A DNA stretch of 64,000 nucleotides from Undaria pinnatifida (taxonomy: Eukaryota > Sar > Phaeophyceae > Laminariales > Alariaceae), in NCBI GenBank assembly GCA_012845835.1, contig JABAKD010000017.1, positions 186,001 through 250,000 on the forward strand, written 5' to 3'. Below, piece by piece: positions 54,893-64,000 of the stretch. The position numbers were made by a program, and so were the translations under genes. Numbering within the stretch: the stretch's first letter is position 1; each line of letters opens with the position of its first letter. Below the pieces are notes generated by a model that ran no database searches, was not told the DNA's origin, and saw only the letters and a program-made list of their open reading frames with translations.

Positions 54893-57800
54893 CTAGCAAC
54901 ACGAGCAGGGGAGGCAACGCAAGGGACAGTCGGACGACACAATGGACACGTCGAACGTCGCGGATCGAAGGGTGTACAAGAACGGCGACTGCCGCCGTCA
55001 ACCAGACTGTTATTGGCGATCTAGTGAAAATATGAATAGGAATATATTTGCACTTGGAATTGAGATGGGTACGTCCCCATTAGACCCACATTTCATGAAC
55101 TAGCTACCTGGTAGGGCTTGGAATTAGAGCTGGTAACCTTTCGTACAGAAGCGTAGTCTCGTTTCGGACGCAAGTTGCTTCAAACTAGACTGCTGTGATA
55201 CGTCCGTTTGAGGACTCACCTCTATGTTTGCTCGTTAAGATAATACCACTGTTAAATCTGGTAGGAATCAAGAGTGAAACGATTTTCCTTGAAGACTGCA
55301 CCCGCGTTTTTGGGATAAAATCGTCCTATACTATCGTATACTATCCTATACTATCGTATACTATCCTATACTATCATTACTTCCAATCGCTCTTGGATAC
55401 GTTTCGCAGTATACACTCGTACAAGGATGAGTTCAGCAGCAGAACAAAACATTAAATATTCCTGACCAAGGAAAATGTAAAAAGTATTGCAACTAAAAAC
55501 AGAACCACAACCATAATCAAAACCAGAAACACAGCCACGACCAGAACCACAGCCACAGTCAAACACCAACACCAACACCAACACCAACACCAACACCAAC
55601 ACCAACACCAACACCAACACCAACAAAACCACAAACGCCAACATAGAAACGCATATCTACGGCTGCGACAGACATGACGACATGACCATAAAATCAGCTG
55701 CATAATCGTCAAAAAATAGCGCTTCCGGCGTCGAGCAAACCGTACAAACCAATGGGACGAGTCGGCAAAGACGATTCTACAGCCCTATAAGCCCCAAGAG
55801 CAATCACAAACCACCGTCAAAACAACAACCACAACCAGCACAACAGCATAACAGCATAACAGCATGACAGCATAACAGCATAACAGCATGACAGCATAAC
55901 AGCATAACAGCCCCTATACCACAAACACGACGCACGATCATTTCAACAACCAGAACAACTACATGAAACAGACCAGAATCACCCACACATGCCGCAACGG
56001 AAAACCCAACACGACCATGACGGAGCGAAATTGGATTGAATCAAATCGGTTTCGGCGAAGCCGGTTAATCGAATTAACATCAACTCGGTGAGTTTGGCAA
56101 TAACTTGGTGACTTTGGATTTCGACTGAGAAGAATCCCTCTTTCTCTCGTGGATGCCGTCTCTCGTGTGCCGCGTAGGCCGTGGAAGAGTGTGGTGCATC
56201 ACTAGCAATATGAACAAAAAAGGAAAGGAGAGGGAGACAGAGGAAAAAACAAAAAAAGAAAACGAAAGAAAAACAGGACGAAAGAGAAAGAGAGAAGAGA
56301 GAGAATGAAACCGAACTCAAAGCAAATCATGCGTAACCAAATCCAACACAATGGCGTATTAGTCTGTATGATAAATTAGATTTATTTGGGGAGATGGAAT
56401 AAGGGAGTCGGGCGAAGCAAGGGTTAGGATTAGACCCGCCTCCCCTTGCGGAGGGGCAGACATTATCGGTAAGATACGGTAGGGATAAACGGCAAAATAT
56501 TCGCAACTATTCAGCGATTTCTACGCAAACCTGCTATATCGATTAAATCGGACGATGGAAATCGGAAGAATCGGTTGCGATTTATCACGGCCCAAGCCTC
56601 AACAGCCCGATATCTCCCGGGTTAACAATCAAACGGACACACCGGCAGCATCGTCGTCATCTCCTGATCGGTCACCTCTAGCCAGAAATCCGCCGTAAAC
56701 TTCCAATGCTGCAAAAAAGGAGCAAGTCTAAATGATGATCGGATGAGTAGTCCTACAGTAGCTGACCCTCTCCTTGTTGCGAATAGAAGCTCACCTCTAG
56801 CACGGCCAATGCTGCCAAACTCCCGCTCCCCACCGCGGTGAAGTCCACTTCCGCATAGCTGCCGGAGTTGTGGAGCTGCGAGATCGGGGTGTCACGGTGT
56901 CAGAGAAGCGGCCAAAATTACGAAAATACCGTTTGGGTAGAAAGGTGGGCCCTACATGTCACCAACCCTAACTGTACTGTTGCACACTGTATAGAAAGTT
57001 TCGGTATATTGTTCGATTAATACATACAAGGTATAGATATAGATATATATATTGGACAGAAAAGGGCAAGTCGGCCGTATGTCCGATAACACTGCAAGGG
57101 TCTAGACGAACGATTAAAAACAAAATCCAAATTGAAAAAAAGTTGTCCCAATTGGATTTCATTTCGCAAAAACAAATCGTTTGCTTCCTACCTGGTGTCG
57201 AGGAAAAGGCGCATGTTCTTAAACTACGTGGGAAATCGGAATAACACAGCAAGCCACACAACGCCCTGTTGACAAACACCGATGAGAGCAGACGAGAGCG
57301 ACGGTTTGCGTCGTCGCGTGCGCGCTGCCGCCAGCTTCGATTTTTTTCTGGCGGCCTAGGCAAGGAAGACGACACCCTCAGGGTATCTTGCGTAGGCGGA
57401 GGGAACCCTAAAACGCCGCGCGCGGAGCAGCGACGGCGATGAAGCTATCGAACTCTTGAGCAAATGGTCGTGTCTTAGGCTCGGTGGGTCGGTTTTTGCG
57501 CGGCTTGGCCGATCGAGCTGGTTGGCGAATTGAGCTCGCGGCCGCCAAGATCGTTTCGAGGCACCATCGCCGGGGTGCAATGTGCTATCGCTATCGTCTC
57601 TAGTCCTAAACACGCCTACTAGCCCGATCGCCTCTCGTTAAGGTTCGCCTTTTATCGCCTCGATCGTGCTCGTCGATGGAGCCAAAAATCGCCCGGCTGC
57701 CCCGAGCGTGTTTTCCTACCGTGAACATGTCACGTCCAGTTGGGCCAACTCCCAAAGTGGATTTAGGTGTGACGAAAAATACGCATTTTAGGATTTCTTG

Positions 57801-60800
57801 TGCTGTTCGTCCAAGTCCAACTTCATAAAGCTGAAATCATATTCTTCGGTGCACAGGTGTGTATAATTTGTTCATTAGACCAATCAAATACACACTAGAC
57901 CTTACATTTTTGCGCACATGATTTTGATTAATCGTTAGTTCAGGCCTTAAACGATAGCATTACGATAAAACGATAAAAGCGCTGAACGCCTTTTCGGGGG
58001 GACAACATCAACAGCATCAAACTAGCAGTAGCCAAGCCATCCATCACAACGAGGGAGGGATGACGCTTACTTGCCGGTAGCAGTCAAGATCGGTCGTTCA
58101 AAGGCACTTCTATCGGGAATGTAATCTTTTCCTTGATGCCCACCACCAAAAACGTCCGCAACTGGACTGCAAAATCCCGGTGAGGGGCTACTACAGCGTT
58201 GTAGACTTGTATATATAACGCTGGCATGAAGCCTTTACCGCGTTTAAGAGCGCCAAAACATACCAGATAAAAAACAAAAAGAAATGTAATGGGGTCCGTT
58301 GCCACAAGGAGGGGACCTCTCCCCTTGCCACACGGTGAGGGACGTACCCTTGGTCACAAGGTAGGGGACGTTCCCCGCTCCCCACATGGCGGGAGACCCC
58401 CGACCCTTGCCACGAGGTGGGGAAGTCCCCCCCCTAGCCGCAGCGTGAGGGATCCCCCCCCCTTGCCACAAATAGGAGAACCTCTCCCCTAGCCAAAAGC
58501 GGAGGGGGCTCCCCATTGCCACAGATTGGGGCACTCACAACGTGGGGGACCTCCCCTGTTTGCCACAAGGTTGGGGCACCCCCTCCTTGCCACAACGTGG
58601 GCAAGCCCTCCCTCGTCGCAAGCGGCCTTTGCCACAAGTGGGGGAACCCCCCTCCATGCCACAAGGTAGGGGTGCTCCCCTGCTTGCCAAAACGTGGGGG
58701 AACCCCCTCCTTGCTGCAAGGTGGGCAATCCCCCTCCTGCCGCGAGGGAGGGACCCCCCCGCATGCCACAAGTCGGGGAACATCCCCCTTGCCACAAGGA
58801 GGGGGACCTCGCACCTTGTCACAACGTGTGGGACCCCCCCACACTTGCCACATGGGTGAACCATGTCACAAGGGTGGGAACTCTGAACCCCTGTTCCTCA
58901 TACGAAAAGGCCTTCCAACCAGTGCCATCCTTCCCCGTGTCCCTAAACCTGAGCCGGCAATCCACGTTATCGCTACATTTACAGCCACCCTGGTCAACCG
59001 AGAATGCAAAACTAATGGAAATGAAATGGAAATGGTCGTTTGATTAATTAGCCTACAGGCACAGGACAGCACTACATTGTAATCCATCCTGATAGGACGG
59101 ATGCTACAAAGAGTACGTTAGCGCGTGCACCGTCATTTTGTTTCGGCTCTTCGGTAAAGATACTCACTAGAGGAGCTCTCTTTACCAATAATATCTTCGT
59201 GGAAAAATGAACAGTTGAGAAACCCCGTCAGGCACAAATTCTTCGGTCCAAAACATTGTACCTCCAGCGCACCGCGCGTCACCACCCGTCAATGCAGAAG
59301 TAGCTAACCCTGGACCTTTAGTCTACGGGCATACCGTAACTCTACAATTATCCTACCCTAACGAGTCGCAAAAGCAATACTAACGCTGAACCTTCAGTCG
59401 ACAGGAATCAAAACACGAAATATCGCCCATCCCGACTGCAAAAACATCTGAAAAATAGGAACAAAAAAAAAGAAAAAGATTCGGGGGAAACACCGCCGCT
59501 CCACGGGGCAGCACGCCAATCGAAGATACGGGTCCTCGCCAAAAGCACTCCCACAACGCTGACATTTCAGGCTGTGCGAACCTTCACGGGCTTACATAGA
59601 ACAGAAAGGAAGGGGAAGGGACAAGGCGCAACGAATGTGCCCGCAGTGCAACGTTAGGAAAAAGCTATGTATGGTATGTATGGTATGTGCACCACAATAT
59701 GCTGCTGCTGTTGGGTGTGTTCACATCAACAGTCATAAACAAGTCCGTGGTTAGAGTACAGGCTCCTGTCAGTCTGGACATCTGGAGTGGAAGAATACCT
59801 CAAGAAAAAAACAAAACAAACCAAAAGGACAACACCTATGTATCATAGCTGAGCAAGTCACACGTTCGCCACAAAAACAAAAAAAAAGGAACTCGGAAGT
59901 CAGCGTACGTAGGTGCAAGTTTCGCAGCTGAAACCGACTACACCGAGCGCCACGTACGTAGACGACACGCCCGCAGCGTGGTGATAGTTGTACTGCAATC
60001 GTCACTTGGGGTCATGACTAACGGAACGCAAAAAAAACACGATTCCTTTCGAATTTTTACGAGATTGAAACAAAAAAACATGATTCCTGCCGAGCAATAT
60101 GACCATTCCTGACATTTTCATATTCTGAAAAGACACGTTTTCAAAAACAAAATATCACGAAATCCTGACTTCAGTTTATGCGGAAAAACGTCAAAACTAT
60201 TCAAGGTTCAAATTCCTGACAAATATCACGATTCGCGAGAATGTCATTTTCTTCGTTTTAAGATTCCTGGTATTTAGTGTGCGCTTTAGGAATCACCCCC
60301 AATTGAAACTTGACAAAGTTCTCGTCCCTTTTTTGGTTGCTACACCATAATCAGTGCCGAAAGGATTGCTACATCCCATGCCCCGTTAGTCCCAGCGGAG
60401 GCTTGCCTTTTTTTCACGCGGGTTCGTGCCTAAAGTGCCTCACTTGCGAAAGGCACCGAATCTGCACTTTGAATGGGGCCATAAGGCACCTTTCTAGTCA
60501 CTAAATAACGCCGGTCAATAGATGAACTCCCTAAAAACGGGATTCGGAAGCACGTGCCGAAGGACCTCAAAAAAGGCTTCACAGCTTAGCCTGTACGGCC
60601 ACGCCTTACTTTTCGCCGCAAAGCTCTTTCGCAGGAGAGAGCTGACACAGACGCTGTTTGGTGCCTCACTGGCCTATCGTGCACAAGGCAAAGCAGCACG
60701 CTAGCTCAAGGGCGGCAAGGGATAAGGCACGTGTTGCACACTAAACCACCGGCGTTCTAGATACGATACGAACTCCATCACACTGTGGTTCGGGGCCACC

Positions 60801-63456
60801 TGAGGAGGGACTCACAGCATGCAAGGGCCAGAAAGCTGGGCGTTTCGGCACAGACTACAGCCTCTTGCCAAACAGTGAAGGCATACAAAGGCCTCAAGTC
60901 GCGCATTAGCATGCATTACTGCGCATTGCATGCCTTGGCACGGGCGCATGGAAAAAGGCACACATTACCGCGTACGCCGCAGCGCGGTAATGCCTGCTTA
61001 ACTCGTGGTCCACAGGTTGGAGCTCGACACGACAAACGTACAGGTTCTATCATACGTACGTAGTGTTGCTTTTATGACGCAAAAAGCAATACATCATATG
61101 TGTATATATGTGCGATGTGCGATGGGCTGTGTGGGCATTGTGCGTCGGTTTTCGCCTCCATTTGTCGCTATTGCTAACGTTTATCGACGTTTTGGTGTTC
61201 CCATTCGATAGTGATAATCGTCGTTTTCGTTATATTAATCGTTATCGTTGTCGCTATCGTTAACGTTATCGAAATGCCGTTATCGTTGTCGATATCGTTG
61301 TCGAAAATGAGGGGTTTGGGGCCTTATCATATCGGACCGTTTCCAGTTTCGATATCCAAAACAAAAAAAAAACTACACCATACACTAACGTAATGATCGA
61401 CATTCTCCAGTCTTACCTCGTACAGATGCTCTCCTACGGCGTCCAACCCCCCCCCCCCCCCACCCCACCCCACCCGAGCACAAACAAGGCCCAAACACAC
61501 ACCCCGTAACAGAAAAGTTGCCGCGTCATGTGTGTAAACACGACAATACCATTGACACAGCAGTCCCGTATCAAACCCACGAATCAAGTCGCATACACAT
61601 ACTACTGTACCGACCCACCACAATACTGCAGCGACCGACCAACACTACTGAAACGACCAACCGACCACCTCCAAGCTCACCTCGTACAGATGCTCTCCGA
61701 TAGCATCCACCCCCCCCAACACAAACGCCGCTGAAACCGTCCCTCTGTGTCGGAAAAGGTGCCGCTTCATCAAAAACGCAGCGGCGGCCACGCGCAGACA
61801 CTGACGTTGCACATCCACCACACCGCTATCGCGGGTAAGCTCTCCCCCCCCAGGGTCGACTCTGGAAGAGGGTGTTCCCCGCGATGGGAGGCATGCTTGC
61901 ATCTCCCCCGCCATCCTTAAAAGCGCGAGGTGCACTCCCTGTCGGGCGCGGGATGCGGTCGCGATGGGAACACGCGAGAGTAGGAGCAGCGGCTCGCGTT
62001 ATTTTCGTGTACGGGCGAGAATAGTTGCCGGTGTACAAGACAAGTCCGCACTCAATAGGCATACTCTGTTTGTGTAATTTTTTCTGTGCGACGATATAAG
62101 TTCGTTTCTCCGGCTTTAGGCTTTACAGTTTCAACAGTAGGGAAGCGGGGGTTGCTGGGGGGCGGATTTGGCGCAACAAGGGAGCAAGACGGCCATCCAT
62201 GGCGACCCTGTCTGGGCGGGTCAGGGCTGTCAGCGGGGTTGAGGGATTCCAGGGTAGGCGACACATGCTACCTACCGTAGAGGTCAAGGTACGTGGTCTC
62301 AAGTTCCTCGCTTCAGGATTTCTATACTACTGTAGACTACCCCAGAAGATGACTTTGAAAGAAATGAAATAGCAACCCGAGGAACAGCCTCATGCCCTAC
62401 GTCTTCGATTCTTTGTTTTACTTTGTTGTTTATGGTCACTTTTTACTGTCCAGCTCAAGTCGCAATCGAAATAATAAGAGCTTTTACCTTCAGCGGTCGT
62501 CTGGACAAGCCACAAGCCACAAGGTCATGGTCACAGGTGTCTTCGCCCCCCCACCCCCCCCTTCCCCCCGGTACGTGTCTTCCTTTTGGTCGCAAACAGG
62601 GTTCAGCATTCACTTTTCGACTGTTTTATGGTCGTCGATTCAATACCGGTTGGTATTTACCATAGTCCCAGGGAGTATTGTAAGAGTGTAGTATTGTTAA
62701 ATACAAAAGGGATTCTAACAGTATTGGGCATTGCAGCTCTTATATCGTACCGTGAATAAAAAATAGCACAATATGGCCAAGACTGTCTGGGAGGTTCAGG
62801 GTTGTCAAAGCAGGTCACGACTGTGAAGGCCGCCAGGGCCTTGCACGGGGCGTCAGGGATGCCGGCGGGTCGTCAGAGTTGAAACGGTCACCTGGCTCAC
62901 CACCAGGGCAACGCGCACAGCGGTTAACAAAAGGGTTGAGGTTCGTGTGGGAAAAATGGAAGGGGGTTCGGTCGTTTGGTGCACGCGTGCAGGCAGAAGC
63001 AAAGGCAGAAGCAAAGGCAGAAGCAGCAGCACCAGCAGCACCAGTGGCACCAGCAACCGTCCTTCCCTGCCCTTCCTCCTTTCCTCCCACCCTTTCCCCC
63101 CCCTCCCTTCCTCTGTCCCTCTCTCCCACCCTTCCCTTCCCTTCCCCCTTCCGTCCCTCTTCCTTCCCCCCCTCACTCCGTTCATCCTTCAACTGCCTGC
63201 CCTTTCTCCCCTCGCCCCCCTCCCTCCATTCTCCTTTCCTACACTCACCGTTACGTATGTAAGCTCACTGTCACATGCTATCAAAAGTACGCCCTCTCTC
63301 ATCATACCATACCTCCGTAATCCTCTCGGCGTCGGCGCTTGTACCTGCCCCGCAGCAGGCGATATTGGACGCTAAGATGTGGATTTTGTCGCAGTTCCGG
63401 TCGCACACCGTTTTCCCGCCCGTCGCTCGAGTGTCGGCTCCTAGAACAACCCCCCC
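54691..63456 (-). CDS. PSMB7: Proteasome subunit beta type-7 (beta-2, trypsin-like), partial
   Basis: The beta-2 subunit is one of the three catalytic subunits of the 20S proteasome core and belongs to the Ntn-hydrolase family. Four minus-strand exons are certain: 63313-63456 ([11 protein letters not shown] with Asp17, and NCDKIH with Lys33), 61681-61800 ([27 protein letters not shown]), 56795-56875 ([13 protein letters not shown] with Ser129) and 54691-54892 ([28 protein letters not shown] with Asp166 and Ser169). They align end to end with PSMB7/Pup1 apart from a missing piece of about 15 residues between the first two. A weak candidate for it is a frame starting at 61938 ([12 protein letters not shown]). 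The exon with the catalytic Thr1 and the C-terminal exon were not found. Introns are 1.5 to 4.9 kb and repeat-rich. The last exon reads [12 protein letters not shown] after VITA, unusual for the family. Confidence 0.85.
55322..55376. repeat. Minisatellite CTATACTATCGTATACTATC
   Basis: Five to six CTATACTATC words with alternating C/G, in the last known PSMB7 intron. Confidence 0.85.
55566..55624. repeat. (ACCAAC)n hexanucleotide microsatellite
   Basis: About nine perfect ACCAAC units inside a longer AACCA-rich stretch (55490-55640). Trp/Cys and Leu/Val frames on minus are artefacts. Confidence 0.93.
55843..55912. repeat. Minisatellite AGCATAAC, 24-bp higher order
   Basis: Eight or nine AGCATAAC units in which every third reads AGCATGAC, giving a 24-bp period. 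Confidence 0.92.
56676..56708 (-). other. Possible PSMB7 micro-exon or splice-site echo
   Basis: Eighty-seven bases downstream of the Ser129 exon, GCAGCATTGG..GCTAGAGGTGA repeats the end of that exon (GCAGCATTGG..GCTAGAGGTGA). It gives a 33-bp in-phase segment ([11 protein letters not shown]) with AG and GT borders. Family alignment does not need it. It may be a partial duplication and a decoy. Confidence 0.35.
56795..56875 (-). CDS. PSMB7: PSMB7 exon with Ser129
   Basis: The 81-bp, 27-codon exon lies between TCTCGCAG and GTGAGC, phase 0. It reads [20 protein letters not shown] and continues AALAVLE, joining HLYE of the previous exon exactly as in PSMB7. Confidence 0.88.
58290..58870. repeat. 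GC-rich minisatellite, unit about 35-40 bp
   Basis: Roughly sixteen imperfect units of TTGCCACAAGG-GGGGGAC--CCCCTCC. Each contains a GGGG(A/G)C..CCCC inverted word, so the array is hairpin-prone. Long frames on both strands with Gly, Pro, Cys and His are by-products. It lies inside a PSMB7 intron. Confidence 0.9.
60010..61075. other. Intron segment with GATTCCTGAC and AAGGCAC word clusters
   Basis: 60010-60270 repeats ATTCCTG(A/C) words. 60360-60980 is enriched in AAGGCAC/GTGCCTT words in both orientations, suggesting a decayed inverted-repeat element. No frame with a domain. Confidence 0.4.
61210..61305. repeat. (ATCGTT)n-like repeat
   Basis: About fourteen degenerate TATCGT/ATCGTT hexamers in a PSMB7 intron. 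Confidence 0.85.
61417..61555 (-). pseudogene. PSMB7: Decayed tandem copy of the PSMB7 exon
   Basis: The minus strand reads [12 protein letters not shown] then [10 protein letters not shown], a Gly run from an expanded G15, then [10 protein letters not shown] and a GTAAGA donor. It aligns with [25 protein letters not shown] of the exon 260 bp upstream in gene sense. The frame is kept through most of it and the donor is better than the original, but no acceptor remains and the G run inserts residues. It may be a dead duplicate or a source of mis-splicing. Confidence 0.7.
61681..61800 (-). CDS. PSMB7: PSMB7 exon RVV..HLYE
   Basis: CAG acceptor at 61803-61801, GTGAGC donor at 61680. It encodes [20 protein letters not shown] and then the FVLGGVD and GEHLYE motifs that are specific to beta-2. 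A nearby alternative acceptor (GATAG, about 24 bases upstream in minus sense) cannot be excluded. Confidence 0.85.
62478..62665 (-). repeat. SINE-like element, truncated copy E
   Basis: Only the body is present (TCTGGACAAGCC, GGTCACAGGTGTCTTC, CAGGGTTCAGCATTC on plus). The tRNA-like head is missing. It lies in the PSMB7 intron before the Asp17/Lys33 exon's downstream neighbour. Confidence 0.65.
62990..63245. repeat. AGCAAAGGCAGA repeat and polypyrimidine tract
   Basis: Three GCAGAAGCAAAG units and CAGCAC runs are followed by about 190 bases of C/T on the plus strand (purine-rich on the transcribed minus strand). Confidence 0.85.
63313..63456 (-). CDS. PSMB7: PSMB7 exon with Asp17 and Lys33
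   Basis: The 144-bp, 48-codon exon lies between a TCAG acceptor and a GTATGG donor and is phase 0. It starts around residue 10 of the mature subunit and ends [17 protein letters not shown] is the conserved strand-turn after Lys33. A G8 run forms its first codons. Confidence 0.85.
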
Positions 63457-64000
63457 CTGACACAGCATCAATATTTGGGGACACTCGAGCAATTTGTCAT
63501 CTTGAAGGCGAGTTTGCATTCCCTTTTACTGAGAGCTTCAGATCGCGATTTGCGGGCTATGCGGGGAGATTACATTCCCTTTGGCGGACAGTTACAGGTT
63601 TCGATGTACAGGAGTGTGCCGCCAGATTGCTCTGAAAGACGCGAAATATCAACCGCTGTCGTGAGAGGCAACCAAATGGAATAATTTACAGCCGATCGCC
63701 TCTGAACAAACGTACCACCAACTTCGGACATATCGAGCATTTCCCCGAAGTAATATATTATCCAGGGTCGACAGAAAAAAGAAGACGAGGCACCCAACTA
63801 TCCTCCTGTTGGCAGTAACCAGCTTCCCGGATTTGTTATTCCACGGCCAATTAAAATATCCCCAAAAGGCTCTTCACTATCCGCCTGTTGGCAGACAAGT
63901 TACGGGTTGAAATGTGCACCGGAGCGGCAGCATATGCCGCCACTATTAATTGTTCGACGTCAATACCGCCCTACGTAAATGCTGGCGCAAACTACAAAGA
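63457..64000 (-). other. Upstream part of the PSMB7 gene
   Basis: No frame matching the Thr1 exon (TTI-G) was found here, so that exon probably lies beyond the window. A block near 63575-63640 (GGCGGACAGTTACAGGTTT) has a diverged repeat near 63870-63935 (GGCAGACAAGTTACGGGTT). Confidence 0.4.

Noticed and set aside
55843-55912. CRISPR array
   Set aside because: Units are contiguous 8-bp repeats without spacers. No array with regular unique spacers exists anywhere in the window.

Overview
This is a repeat-dominated nuclear window from a eukaryote with long introns. Only two genes can be identified with confidence. Both lie on the minus strand, and both are split into small exons that are easy to miss among the repeats. 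The mixture of TTAGGG-type interstitial repeats, Ty1/copia, Tigger/pogo and non-LTR remnants, SINE-like repeats and many microsatellites fits a large algal or stramenopile genome such as a brown alga. That assignment is inference, because no rRNA or organelle marker is present.

Gene 1 (about 4.25-16.0 kb, minus) encodes a dithiol glutaredoxin. Exon 1 at 15924-16004 carries CPFC, exon 2 is 4995-5051 and exon 3 is 4252-4422. Intron 1 is about 10.9 kb and holds several mobile-element families. Gene 2 (54.69-63.46 kb, minus, incomplete at both ends) is the proteasome beta-2 subunit (PSMB7/Pup1 type). Exons at 63313-63456, 61681-61800, 56795-56875 and 54691-54892 carry Asp17, Lys33, Ser129, Asp166 and Ser169. 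A decayed second copy of one exon lies at 61417-61555.

The centre of the window is a transposon landscape. A Tigger/pogo element (32781-42747, TA target site) contains a Ty1/copia-like LTR retrotransposon (36954-42640, TG..CA LTRs, C5-6 target duplication). That retrotransposon in turn contains a 1.16-kb terminal-inverted-repeat element (37496-38650). A non-LTR reverse-transcriptase remnant abuts the right end of the Tigger. A decayed frame of about 300 codons with a Cys/His cluster lies at 45781-46674.

The remainder is (i) tandem and simple repeats, including 780 bp of AGT trinucleotide, a GGGTC minisatellite, AAC, ACCAAC and TTAGGG; (ii) about eleven copies of a G-rich interspersed repeat; (iii) two tRNA-related SINE-like families; (iv) a 250-bp MITE family with three copies; and (v) a 1.1-kb TA-flanked element. 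Several unassigned open frames (18.5-19.0, 22.3-23.0, 23.8-24.2, 29.6-30.0 and 31.8-32.1 kb) are listed as hypothetical. I found no CRISPR array, rRNA or functional tRNA, and nothing prokaryotic.
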